The position numbers and the translations under genes are program-made. This document shows, piece after piece, positions 13,224 to 21,666 of a stretch of DNA of 64,000 nt. Under the pieces are notes generated by a model. It was not told the DNA's origin. It did not search any database and saw only the letters and a list, made by a program, of their open reading frames with translations. Each line of letters begins with the position of its first letter. Position 1 is the stretch's first letter. Source of the DNA: Natronorubrum bangense (GTDB taxonomy: Archaea > Halobacteriota > Halobacteria > Halobacteriales > Natrialbaceae); contig NZ_CP031305.1 of NCBI RefSeq assembly GCF_004799645.1, forward strand, positions 1,240,001-1,304,000. Reading direction: 5' to 3'.

Positions 13224-13230
13224 CCTAAAC
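13224..13230 (-). promoter_or_regulatory. TATA-like box of the 2-oxoacid dehydrogenase operon
   Basis: On the minus strand GTTTAGG lies 22-28 nt before the GTG at 13202, the position expected for a leaderless haloarchaeal transcript. Confidence 0.45.
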
Positions 13231-13474
13231 GAACTATCGCTCAGGATAAAGGAGTTTCCCAAAATAGTTTACTATTTACGAGATTCTTGCCACCCAATCG
13301 AAGAATTTCGTCCGTCAGTGGCTCTTTGTGGACATCGATGGGGCGAGAGCGACATTTCAACTCGTTTGTCCAGCACGAGCGCCGTGCCGAGAGGATACTG
13401 AACGAATACACGGTTCGAACGCGGAAAAGCGGTGAAATCGCGTGTCGGCGTCGATCGAGCGCTGTCGCAGCCGA

Positions 13475-14437
13475 TCAGGACTCAGTCTGCGGTGACTGTT
13501 GGCGGCGCGCATCGGCTCTGGCCGTCTCGACGTCTTTGCCCTCACGCAGGATGGCATCGACGAACAGCTCACCCGCTTTGTACGACGATCGGACCATCGG
13601 GCCGCTCGCACAGTACAGGAATCCGAGTTCCTCCTCGGCGACGCGACGCCACGTCTCGTACTTATCCGGGTGGTCGTAGTGTTGCACCTCGAGGTGGTCC
13701 ATCGAGGGGCGGAGATACTGGCCGAGGGTGACGATGTCGACCCCGCGTTCGCGGAGATCCGCCATCGTCTGGTAGATTTCGTGGTCGTACTCGCCGTGGC
13801 CCAGCATGATCGAGGTTTTCGTATAAATATCGGACTTGCGCTCGACTTGCTCGAGGACGCTCAGGCTCTGTTCGTAGCCCGCCCGTCGGTCTCGCACGGG
13901 GAACTGCAGGCGGGAGACGGTTTCGACGTTGTGGGCGATCACGTCCGGATCGGCGTCGATGATCTTCCGCACGAGGCGCTCCTCGCCCTGAAAGTCGGGA
14001 ATGAGCACTTCGACGAGAATGCCGGGGTGGCGAGCCTTGATCTCGCGAATCGTCTCCGCGAAATGGCCCGCGCCCTGATCCGGCAGGTCGTCCCGGTCGA
14101 CCGACGTGAGGACGACGTAATCCAACCCGATCTCAGCGATGGCGTCGGCGACGTTTGCGGGTTCGTCGGGATCGAGCGGCTCCATCCCCCCGGTCTGGAC
14201 GTCACAGAAGTTACAGGCTCGAGAGCAGCGATCGCCCATCAACATGAACGTGGCTGTCCCACCTTCGCCCTCGCCGGTGCCGGCGCCGCCGGACCAGCAT
14301 TCGCCAAGGTTCGGACAGTTGGCCTCTTCACAGACGGTATGCAGGTTCCGCTCGCGCAGCGTCTCCCGGATGCCGGCGAACTCACGACCCGACGGCGGCC
14401 GCATCTTCAACCAGTCGGGCTTGCGTGCGCTGCTCAT
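13475..14437 (-). CDS. lipA: Lipoyl synthase
   Basis: A radical-SAM enzyme that inserts two sulphur atoms into protein-bound octanoyl groups to make lipoate, the cofactor of the E2 encoded downstream. The 320 residues show the auxiliary-cluster cysteines 36, 41 and 47 (VCEEANCPNLGEC) and the radical-SAM CxxxCxxC at 71, 75 and 78. The C-terminal RSSY motif supplies the cluster serine. A Gly-rich insert lies at 50-60. The ATG at 14437 gives MSSARKPDWL; an upstream in-frame start would add a non-conserved extension. It lies upstream of the dehydrogenase operon on the same strand, a fitting functional link. Confidence 0.95.
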   Translation of the reverse strand: MSSARKPDWLKMRPPSGREFAGIRETLRERNLHTVCEEANCPNLGECWSGGAGTGEGEGGTATFMLMGDRCSRACNFCDVQTGGMEPLDPDEPANVADAIAEIGLDYVVLTSVDRDDLPDQGAGHFAETIREIKARHPGILVEVLIPDFQGEERLVRKIIDADPDVIAHNVETVSRLQFPVRDRRAGYEQSLSVLEQVERKSDIYTKTSIMLGHGEYDHEIYQTMADLRERGVDIVTLGQYLRPSMDHLEVQHYDHPDKYETWRRVAEEELGFLYCASGPMVRSSYKAGELFVDAILREGKDVETARADARRQQSPQTES

Positions 14438-14595
14438 ACTCACACAACGGGTTGCGCAGTCAAAATCATGGTGGTTACGGCGGTCGAGACACCACGCCGT
14501 GTCCATCGAGTGCCGATCTCGAGGGATGTATGCCGCGGTTACCGAGGGTAGCCACCTGATAGCTTTAGGCTGGGCGCGCACCTAGACGAGAACAG

Positions 14596-15111
14596 ATGGC
14601 GTTTGGCACGACCCCCGACTGGTTTCATATCAGCGACGACGAGGACGTCGTCTGGGAGAGTCGTCCCCACCCGATTACGATGGGGCTTGGCCTCCCTGTC
14701 GGGGTTGGCATCGCACTCGTTGGCCTCATCCTCACCGGCTGGACCGCAACCGACAGTGCCGGGCTCTTGACGATCGTCGGCCTCCTTATAGCGGTCGCGG
14801 GCATCGGCCTCGCGTTCGCCCGATATCTCGTCTGGACGAACACCCGCTACGTGATCACGAGCTCGGAGCTGTACAAAAAACACGGCGTCGTCTCGAGAGA
14901 CGTTACCCAGTTTCGCCTCGACCGCGTCCAGAACACGAGCCTGAGCCAAAGCGCTGTCGGCCGTGCGCTCGGCTACGGCGATCTGACCGTCTACACCGCC
15001 GGTTCGGGCGATCCTGAACTCGTCTTTGAACGGGTCGCCAACCCCGAACGCGCCTCGAGACTGTTGAGCGACCAGCTTGAGGCAGCAACGACCGACGAGT
15101 CAGTGGTCTGA
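14596..15111 (+). CDS. PH-domain (bPH2/YdbS-like) membrane protein
   Basis: A 171-residue membrane protein. Two membrane helices lie at about 33-55 and 58-80, followed by a bacterial-type pleckstrin-homology region (about 83-160) with the family blocks TNTRYVITSSELYKKHGVVSR, RLDRVQNTSLSQSAVGRALGYG and LTVYTAGS. This matches the YdbS/YdbT-like family of membrane PH proteins of unknown function. It is divergent from lipA, with about 160 nt between the two starts. Role unknown; membrane location is secure. Confidence 0.85.
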   Translation: MAFGTTPDWFHISDDEDVVWESRPHPITMGLGLPVGVGIALVGLILTGWTATDSAGLLTIVGLLIAVAGIGLAFARYLVWTNTRYVITSSELYKKHGVVSRDVTQFRLDRVQNTSLSQSAVGRALGYGDLTVYTAGSGDPELVFERVANPERASRLLSDQLEAATTDESVV

Positions 15112-15234
15112 CCGACCTCGAGGCCCGTTTCAAACTAGGTAGCGAGGCGGATTCCCCGCCCCACCGTGGGTGGGGCAGTTGACTACCGCAAACCACAAAG
15201 CCCATACGACCGACCCTATTCGAGAGTCGGTACG

Positions 15235-15834
15235 ATGACCGCACAGCGTTCGGCAACAGACGACAGTACCGTATCACGTGGCTCGAGCGTCGCGGCAAGT
15301 GCGGGCCTCGGTGTTCTGGCTGCGGCGATTGGGTATCTCGTGACGTACGTGCTGATCGTCAGTGAGGTCCGTGAGGCCGTCGGCGACGACGTCGCCGACT
15401 GGAAAGGTGTTGCCTGGTATTTTTATAACGCCCACATGGTCGACGTTGAAGCCAGCGGAGCGTTTGGCTCGTTTGGCGGCGCAAGCACCGTTGATTTCAT
15501 CTCGCAGTCGAGCAGTAGTGGGGCCAGTCTACTGTACGTGATCCCGCCGCTCGTGTTGCTCACGATCGGTGCGATTCTGGCCGTCCAGTGGGACGTGACA
15601 GACATCGGTGAGGCAGTCGTCGTCGGCGCACCGGTGACGATCGGCTATGCGATCGTCATGGGTCTTGGCGCGCTCGTCGCCGAATCCAGCACCGAAGTCG
15701 AAGTGTTCGGTATCGAAGCGACCGGGTCGATCGCGCCGGAGTTCGTCCCCGCACTCATCCTTGGCGGACTGCTCTACCCACTCGTGTTCGCGACCGCTGG
15801 CTCGGTGCTTGCGGCGGTGTTCAACGCACGGTAG
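15235..15834 (+). CDS. Multi-spanning membrane protein of unknown function
   Basis: The 199 residues include hydrophobic segments at about 22-47, 98-118, 127-150 and 170-195, separated by a polar region (SSGASLLYVIPPL precedes the second). The ATG at 15235 (MTAQRSATDD) is used because the longer frame from 15166 begins in intergenic sequence. It resembles the haloarchaeal four-helix proteins often annotated only by a DUF number. It stands alone between a PH-domain gene and a helicase gene. No catalytic motif is visible. Confidence 0.72.
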   Translation: MTAQRSATDDSTVSRGSSVAASAGLGVLAAAIGYLVTYVLIVSEVREAVGDDVADWKGVAWYFYNAHMVDVEASGAFGSFGGASTVDFISQSSSSGASLLYVIPPLVLLTIGAILAVQWDVTDIGEAVVVGAPVTIGYAIVMGLGALVAESSTEVEVFGIEATGSIAPEFVPALILGGLLYPLVFATAGSVLAAVFNAR

Positions 15835-15906
15835 TCGTTCGGCCGTTGCCCGTCTCTGCGAGCGCGAAGGAAACGCCTTTGGCCTGTCACTCCCCGGTTT
15901 CGTGTG

Positions 15907-18270
15907 ATGGAGGTCGCCGAGGTTCTCCCCGAGTTCGCCGACGCTTTTGCCTTCGAGGAGTTCAACCGAATGCAACGCGAGGCACTGCCAGGGCTGCTCG
16001 AGTCCGACGAAAACGTAGTCGCAAGCGCGCCGACGGCGTCGGGCAAGACTGCCCTCGCCGAACTGGCGATCTGTAAGGCACTTTCCGACGGCGGCACGGC
16101 GCTGTTTATCGCCCCGCTACGGGCGCTGACCAACGAGAAAGAAGACGACTGGGAACGGTTCGAGAACCTTGACTACTCGGTGTACGTCGTCACGGGCGAA
16201 CGGGACTTGAACCCGCGGCGCGCACGCCGCGCGGATATCCTCGTGATGACGCCCGAAAAACTCGATTCGGCGACGCGCAAACACGACTCGCGACGATACG
16301 ACTTCGTCACCGACATCGACGTCTGTGTGATCGATGAGGTCCACCTGCTCGATGCCGACCGCCGCGGCTCGGTGCTCGAGGTGACGATCTCGCGGCTGCG
16401 GCGGCTCTGTGCGCCCCGCGTCGTCGCGCTGTCGGCGACGATGCCGAACGTCGACGACGTCGCGGCGTGGCTCGACGCGCCCGAGGAGACCACCTTCGAG
16501 TTCGGCGATAAGTACCGCCCCGTCGACTTACACGCCGGCGTCAAGACCTACACCCACGGCGAAAACTCGTTTGCCGATAAGTATCGCCGCCTCTACCGCG
16601 CGCTCGATATCGCAGAGCCCCACCTCCGCGAGGATGGGCAGGCGCTCGTGTTCGTCTCCTCCCGGCAGGATACCGTCCGCGCGGCGGAGAAGGCCAGAGA
16701 CGAGATTGCCAAGCGGGACGTCCCGATGACAGCGCGACACGATTTCCACGACTACGACTTCCACGACGAGAAGGAGGATCTCGAGAACGAGACGCTATCC
16801 AAGTCGGTCACCGACGGCGTCGCGTTCCACCACGCGGGGTTGTCGAAGAACGATCGCGACTTCGTCGAAAAGTGGTTCAAGAAGGGTGCCATCGAACTGC
16901 TGTTTTCGACCTCGACGCTCGCGTGGGGTGTCAACCTCCCCGCCCGCTGTGTCGTGATTCGGGACACGAAACACCACGACCCACTCGAGGGCGAAGTCGA
17001 CATGAGTCCACTCGACGTCCTCCAGATGCTCGGGCGGGCGGGACGGCCCGGCTACGACGACGTCGGCTACGGCTGGGTCGTCTGCGACGGGGCGGACGCG
17101 GACAAATACCGCCAACTGCTCCGGGACGGCAAGGAGATCGAGTCACGACTCGCCGAAACGTTAGAAACACACCTCAACGCCGAAATCGCGATGGGGACGA
17201 TCGCCGATCTCGAGGACGTGATGGACTGGCTCGAGACGACCTTCTACTACGTCCGCGGCCAGTCCAAACCCGACGCGTACGACTTCCCGAACCTCCGCCA
17301 GCGGGTTCGAGACTGCCTCGAGGGACTGGTCGATCGTGGCTTCGTCGAGACCGGGCCGGAGCTGTCGATCGAGGCGACACCGCGGGGCGTGCTGGCCTCG
17401 AAGTACTACCTGCGCCTCGAGACGGCCGCGACGTTCGCCGAACTGTGTGACCGAGTCGAGGAGGGCGAGAGCCTCGAGCCCGAAGACATCCTTGAGGCAG
17501 TCGCGACCGCCGGCGAGTTCGACTCGGTGTCGGCCCGTCAGTCAGAACGCGACGCGATCAACGCCGTCCTCGTCGGGCAGGAGACAGGCGACCTCGAGGC
17601 CGGCCAGCGGAAAGTGCTCGCAATCCTTCGCGGGGCGGCCAGCGGCTCGACGCCGTCGGAACTGCGCAGTGACGCCTGGGTGATCCGGCGCAACGCGACG
17701 CGACTCATCTCGGCGCTGGGTGCGTTTCTCGACCGACTCGCGGGTCCGCACGCGGCAAACCTCGCTCGGCGGGTCGAAGCTCGAGTCGAAAACGGCGTTG
17801 CCGAGGACGCAGTCGGGCTCACGGCTATCGAAGGCGTCGGCCCCGGCCGAGCGAGCAAACTCGCGACGGAGGGTATCTCGACCCCCGAAGCCGTCATGGA
17901 CGCCGGCCTCGAGGGCCTCGTCGACGCTGGCCTCTCAGAAGGTGTCGCCCAACGAGTCTATGAAGGAGCCCAGTCGCTGCCCGTCCTCGAGATCGACTGG
18001 GGGTCGTTCCCCGAGTCGATCGCGATGGGCGAGAACGACGTCCGCGAAGTGACGGTTCGCAACGTCGGCGAACCCGCACGCGCCGGCATCCGCGTCACGG
18101 TCAACGGGGTCGAGATGAGCAGTACGAGTACGTATCTTCGCGACACGGAAACGGTCCCTGTCGGCGTCTTCGGGGCCGACGAGGACGACCTCGAGTTTAC
18201 TATCAGCGTCGCCTTCCCCGAGGAACCGCTGGTGCCACTCGAGGAGTCCCGAACCGTCGACGTCGTCTGA
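15907..18270 (+). CDS. Ski2/Hel308-like superfamily 2 helicase
   Basis: A 787-residue ATP-dependent helicase. Visible motifs are Walker A APTASGKT (41-48), Walker B IDEVH, motif III SATMPN and motif VI QMLGRAGRPG. A winged-helix and ratchet region follows, then a helix-hairpin-helix segment (IEGVGPGRASKLATEG). The C terminus, about 110 residues from WGSFPESIAMGEN, is predicted beta-rich and is not part of canonical Hel308. This suggests the second haloarchaeal Hel308-like family rather than Hel308 itself. It probably acts in DNA repair or replication restart. GTG 15904 and ATG 15907 are adjacent starts; I use the ATG. Confidence 0.88.
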   Translation: MEVAEVLPEFADAFAFEEFNRMQREALPGLLESDENVVASAPTASGKTALAELAICKALSDGGTALFIAPLRALTNEKEDDWERFENLDYSVYVVTGERDLNPRRARRADILVMTPEKLDSATRKHDSRRYDFVTDIDVCVIDEVHLLDADRRGSVLEVTISRLRRLCAPRVVALSATMPNVDDVAAWLDAPEETTFEFGDKYRPVDLHAGVKTYTHGENSFADKYRRLYRALDIAEPHLREDGQALVFVSSRQDTVRAAEKARDEIAKRDVPMTARHDFHDYDFHDEKEDLENETLSKSVTDGVAFHHAGLSKNDRDFVEKWFKKGAIELLFSTSTLAWGVNLPARCVVIRDTKHHDPLEGEVDMSPLDVLQMLGRAGRPGYDDVGYGWVVCDGADADKYRQLLRDGKEIESRLAETLETHLNAEIAMGTIADLEDVMDWLETTFYYVRGQSKPDAYDFPNLRQRVRDCLEGLVDRGFVETGPELSIEATPRGVLASKYYLRLETAATFAELCDRVEEGESLEPEDILEAVATAGEFDSVSARQSERDAINAVLVGQETGDLEAGQRKVLAILRGAASGSTPSELRSDAWVIRRNATRLISALGAFLDRLAGPHAANLARRVEARVENGVAEDAVGLTAIEGVGPGRASKLATEGISTPEAVMDAGLEGLVDAGLSEGVAQRVYEGAQSLPVLEIDWGSFPESIAMGENDVREVTVRNVGEPARAGIRVTVNGVEMSSTSTYLRDTETVPVGVFGADEDDLEFTISVAFPEEPLVPLEESRTVDVV

Positions 18271-18294
18271 GGCTGCTCGCTTTCTCTCCCGCTG

Positions 18295-18972
18295 TCAGTC
18301 GGTGTACTGTGTTGCCGGATCAGTCTCGACAGCCTCGAGAATCGTCTCTCGAAGCTCGGCAGGCGAATCAACGACGACGTCGGCCGCAGAGAGGTCGAGG
18401 TCGTCGTGAGCGTCAATCCGGTAGGCGACGACCGTAGTGTTGGCGCGTGCGGCTGCCGTAACCCCGTTTTCCGAATCTTCGACGACGAGACACGCCTCGG
18501 GTGCGACGCCGACCTCGGCAGCAGCGTACTCGAAGACGTCGGGTTCGGGCTTGCTCGCTCCGTCGATGTCGTCGGCACTGATTACGTGATCGAACGCGTC
18601 CACGAGCTCGAAGCGCTCGAGGACGATGCCGATCCAGTCGTGGGGCGACGAGGAGACGACCGCCGTCTCGACACCTCGGTCCTCGAGTTCCGCGAGCAGT
18701 TCTGGGAGGCCGTCCAGCAGGTCGACGTGCTCGGTGTAGATTTCCTCGGCAGCATCAGCAAAGCGGTCGACGAACGTCTCACGGGAGATGTCGGTGCCGT
18801 ACTCGGCCTCGAGGTAGTCGTAGATTTCGTGGTAGTTCATCCCGGTAACCTCAGCGACGTCGACGTTTGCGTCAGGCACGGCTGCGGGGAGGATCTCCTC
18901 GCGCTGGAACTCGACCCAGTAGTCCTCGCTGTTGACGATGACGCCGTCCATATCGAACAACACTGCGTGCAT
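18295..18972 (-). CDS. HAD-superfamily phosphatase (phosphoglycolate phosphatase/beta-phosphoglucomutase type)
   Basis: This 225-residue hydrolase has the HAD nucleophile motif FDMDG (D7, D9) at the N terminus, an alpha-helical cap at about 20-90, motif II VVSSS and motif III/IV with K (SKPEPD) and VEDSENGV. The architecture is that of the beta-phosphoglucomutase/phosphoglycolate-phosphatase branch. The exact substrate cannot be assigned. It is convergent with the helicase gene; 24 nt separate the two stops. Confidence 0.88.
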   Translation of the reverse strand: MHAVLFDMDGVIVNSEDYWVEFQREEILPAAVPDANVDVAEVTGMNYHEIYDYLEAEYGTDISRETFVDRFADAAEEIYTEHVDLLDGLPELLAELEDRGVETAVVSSSPHDWIGIVLERFELVDAFDHVISADDIDGASKPEPDVFEYAAAEVGVAPEACLVVEDSENGVTAAARANTTVVAYRIDAHDDLDLSAADVVVDSPAELRETILEAVETDPATQYTD

Positions 18973-19266
18973 GTGAGCGGCCTACCCGGTCGTCACGGAT
19001 AGCCGTTTGGCATGGGACAGTGGGATTCGGTCGGTCGGACTCTCGGCGATGGCGCACGCTATCGGCCGGCCGAGTGAGAGCGAGGACGGCCGATGAACAC
19101 GTGCGAGGGATGAGCGAGCCTCGCGAGCGAATCGGTTGGGGAGGACGTGGAACTCATCGCCGCCAGCGGGAAGCGTCCTCGAATTCAGGGCATCGCCTTC
19201 GAAAAAGAGCCCGCGCAGTGAACGCGGCGAGAGCGCGACTTGTGCGAGCCCTCGAGACGGCTCCGA

Positions 19267-19863
19267 CTAGCCAAACACCTCGCCGCGGCGCTCGTGGACC
19301 ATCAGGTCGGCGACTTCGGTCGCGATATCCGCGCCGAACTCCCGTTCGACGAGCCACAGCGCCAGATCGATGCCGGAGGTGACCCCGCCCGCGGACAGCA
19401 CGTCGCCGTCGTCGACGACTCGCTCGTCGACCACCCGTCCGGCGTGGGCCTCGAGGTCGTCCACGGCGACGGGATGGGTTGCAGCAGGTCGACCCTCGAG
19501 CAGCCCCGCTTCGGCAAGGATCATCGCACCGGTACAGACCGACGCGACTGTCGCCCCTTCGGTATAGCAGTTATCGACCGCATCGGGTAAGACACCGTCC
19601 TCGACAGCCGCTCGAGCACCCTCCGTCGGCGTCGTCCAGCCGCCGCCGGGGACGAGCAGGATGTCAGGCTCGCCGAGCGTTCCCTGCGGTTCGACGCGCA
19701 GGTCGTGGCTGGCAGTGACGAGATCGGTTTCCTCGAGCGTGACCAGAAACGTCTCGAGGGACGCGCCGAACTGGGCTGCGTTTTCGAACACTTCGTAGGG
19801 ACCGATGGCATCGAGTTCGTCGAAGCCGTCGAACAGCACGATTTCCGCAGTCGTCTCGACCAT
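19267..19863 (-). CDS. DJ-1/PfpI family protein
   Basis: The 198 residues match the class I glutamine-amidotransferase-like fold of the DJ-1/PfpI family. The nucleophile elbow is ASVCTGAM with C110, followed by H130 in AATHP, and the acidic residue is near E17 in FDELDAIGPYEVF. The last pattern is close to the ThiJ-like isonitrile hydratase/AraC-associated branch. Possible activities include isonitrile hydratase or a chaperone/glyoxalase function; the sequence does not decide. It stands alone. Confidence 0.85.
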   Translation of the reverse strand: MVETTAEIVLFDGFDELDAIGPYEVFENAAQFGASLETFLVTLEETDLVTASHDLRVEPQGTLGEPDILLVPGGGWTTPTEGARAAVEDGVLPDAVDNCYTEGATVASVCTGAMILAEAGLLEGRPAATHPVAVDDLEAHAGRVVDERVVDDGDVLSAGGVTSGIDLALWLVEREFGADIATEVADLMVHERRGEVFG

Positions 19864-20131
19864 GTTCGGTTGTCACGGGCGGTGGGGAAATTCGTTGTGC
19901 TTAGTTATCTCGTGCCACGGACGACTACCATCGTGGTGGCGAGCGCGCCCGCGGTGGATCACCGACGGTCGTCGCGACGGCGTGGCACACCGGTTCGATC
20001 CCGTTCCAACCGTGTCAAACGGGAGCCAAAGCAACGAAAACGTCCCGAGAAACGGATGCAAACCGTCGAAAACCGCGTTCACGGCATCCCCCCTTCAAGT
20101 CGGTCGAGCCACCCAGGATCGGATGCACGCT

Positions 20132-20683
20132 ATGAACCGAACAACGCTCATCGCAGCCGTCTTCGCGGTACTGATCGTGGCGACCGGATTCGTCGCCGCC
20201 GCACCAGGAAACGCACCCGTGTCCGTGGACGCAGACGCGGACAGTGCCGACGACTCACAGGCCGAGTACGCAAACGAACACGCAGCCGACGCTGAGAACG
20301 CGAACGAACGCGACGCTAATAACGCAAACGAGGCCGCTGACAACAGCGCCGCCGACGAACGGAACGGACAGGGACCGAACGTCGATCTCCCTGACCAGGT
20401 TCCCGATCACGTCTCCGCGATCCACGAGCGGATTTCCTCGTTCCTGAGCGGTGCTCTCGAGAGCCCGCTCGGTGACGCGGTTAGCGAAGTGACGCCGGAC
20501 GACGAGAGCGCTGACGACAGCGACGAGGCTGTTGACGGTGACGACGGCGCCGACGAGGCTGTTGACGGTGACGACGGCGCCGACGAGGCTGACGACGCTA
20601 GCGAAGCTGACGACGACAACGACGACTCGCAGGCGACCGAAGACGCTGACGACGACGGAGACGAATCGGACAACGACGAATAA
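20132..20683 (+). CDS. Small secreted acidic protein with shared module
   Basis: I do not recognise a named family. The 183 residues start with a signal peptide (1-24, AVLIVATGFVAAA), followed by an Asp/Asn/Glu-rich low-complexity region (30-80). A compact module lies at 82-122 (LPDQVPDHVSAIHERISSF) and a very acidic tail at 123-183. The module recurs in the 82-residue protein at 21307, with 19 or so identities over 43 positions. The tail contains an exact 30-bp tandem duplication (20521-20580). The ATG at 20132 is chosen because the signal peptide follows directly; another lies at 20123. Probably exported and located at the cell surface. Confidence 0.7.
   Translation: MNRTTLIAAVFAVLIVATGFVAAAPGNAPVSVDADADSADDSQAEYANEHAADAENANERDANNANEAADNSAADERNGQGPNVDLPDQVPDHVSAIHERISSFLSGALESPLGDAVSEVTPDDESADDSDEAVDGDDGADEAVDGDDGADEADDASEADDDNDDSQATEDADDDGDESDNDE
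20521..20580 (+). repeat. Exact 30-bp tandem duplication in coding sequence
   Basis: Two identical 30-bp units (20521-20550 and 20551-20580) encode the decapeptide DEAVDGDDGA twice and are followed by a 10-bp partial third unit. Identity at third codon positions points to a recent slippage event. Confidence 0.9.
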
Positions 20684-20767
20684 CCTGACACGTTCCTGAC
20701 CACCTCATTCTCCCGACTCGCTTCGCTGACAGCAATCGGCTTCGAGGAGCGACTGCTAACGGTCGCC

Positions 20768-21078
20768 GTGAGCTTGGTGATCGGCGGTATCGATCTCCAC
20801 GCCGGCACCGTCGCCGTCTCGAGCGCTCGAGACTATGCCCACGCAGTGTTGACCGCGCTGCTCGGGGCACTGGTCTGGGCGCTCCTCGAGCCGATACCGC
20901 TTGTCAGCGGCGTGCTAGCACTCGTGGCGTGGATCGCCGCCGTAAAATGGCGCTACCGACTCGGCTGGTTTCGGTCCGGTGCGGTCTGAATCATCGCCTA
21001 GGCGGCCGCTGTAGTCGTCCTCACAGCTCTCGAGTTAGCACCGGCCCAGTCTCGGCACTCGGCGTGCCGGGTACCTGA
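20768..21078 (+). pseudogene. Decayed gene for a small haloarchaeal membrane protein
   Basis: The frame from GTG 20768 reads 73 residues with two hydrophobic helices (VLTALLGALVWALLEP and VLALVAWIAAVKWRY) and hits TGA at 20987-20989. In the same frame the sequence goes on as IIA, then TAG, then AAAVVVLTALEL, a plausible third helix. After a shift of frame it ends PVSALGVPGT and TGA at 21076-21078. I recall haloarchaeal proteins of about 100 residues with this layout, AAWAAAVVV and a GVPG tail, so I read this as one gene broken by two nonsense changes and a frameshift. A real 73-residue protein remains possible. Confidence 0.55.
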
Positions 21079-21260
21079 GTCGCGTCCGCGCCGACGACTT
21101 TTGCCACTGACACCGCTCCCGCTGACGTCACCACGCACCTGCTGAAACGATCCTGACAATTCTGAAGACGATAGGTGATCGTCGGGTTTCACGGTGCATG
21201 TCGGTCCCCGATTGCTCGAAAACGACCACTATCCGGCGCAAACCGGCGCAATTTCGGTTG

Positions 21261-21278
21261 ATTAACTGACTGGTTAAT
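21261..21278. promoter_or_regulatory. Inverted repeat in promoter position
   Basis: ATTAAC-TGACTG-GTTAAT is a perfect inverted repeat 29-46 nt before the ATG of the small secreted protein. It overlaps where TFB/TBP would bind, so it may be an operator or simply the AT-rich promoter. Confidence 0.4.
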
Positions 21279-21306
21279 GTGGGTGAATGTCCTCCATCTA
21301 TTCGTG

Positions 21307-21555
21307 ATGAAGAAACGAACGATACTCACGATCGCGGTTGCGATTGCGCTGCTCGTCAGTGCAACAGGTACTGTGGCGGCACAGCCAGCCGACGGCCCAC
21401 CGAACGACCTTCCAGAGCCAGTGCCGGAGTTCGTCTCCGACATCCTCGGAGCGATCGCCGACTTCGTCGGCGGGGCGCTCGAGGCACTCGGTGAGACCGT
21501 CCGGGGCCTCACCCCCAGTAGTGGCGCGGCCGGGTTGAACGCCAGCGGGAGCTGA
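21307..21555 (+). CDS. Small secreted protein with the shared LPxxVPxxVS module
   Basis: An 82-residue protein of unknown function. Residues 1-25 form a signal peptide (MKKRTILTIAVAIALLVSAT). Residues 29-70 are the same module as in the protein at 20132: GPP.DLPEPVPEFVSDIL, then ADFVGGALE, ending LTP. The tail is short and neutral, without the acidic extension. The ATG at 21307 gives the basic n-region expected for a signal; the upstream frame start at 21277 would bury it. It lies before the tethered regulator gene at 21667. Two related secreted proteins next to a membrane-bound regulator suggest a cell-surface role. Confidence 0.7.
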   Translation: MKKRTILTIAVAIALLVSATGTVAAQPADGPPNDLPEPVPEFVSDILGAIADFVGGALEALGETVRGLTPSSGAAGLNASGS

Positions 21556-21631
21556 AAGTCATCCAACATGTTTTTACTAGATGTCGATCATAGAGCCGAG
21601 AGAGTCGTTATAAACGCGTTCTATGGGTTTC

Positions 21632-21642
21632 GCATATTTTAA
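21632..21642 (+). promoter_or_regulatory. TATA box of the tethered-regulator gene
   Basis: ATATTTTAATG lies 25-35 nt before the ATG at 21667, and that transcript is likely leaderless. Confidence 0.5.
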
Positions 21643-21666
21643 TGGGGGTGGCAGATACTGACTCGT

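Noticed and set aside
19020-19266. Possible gene between the HAD and DJ-1 genes
   Set aside because: The frames there are Arg-rich with no conserved pattern. The sequence holds a GAGCGAGC-type low-complexity stretch common in haloarchaeal intergenic DNA.
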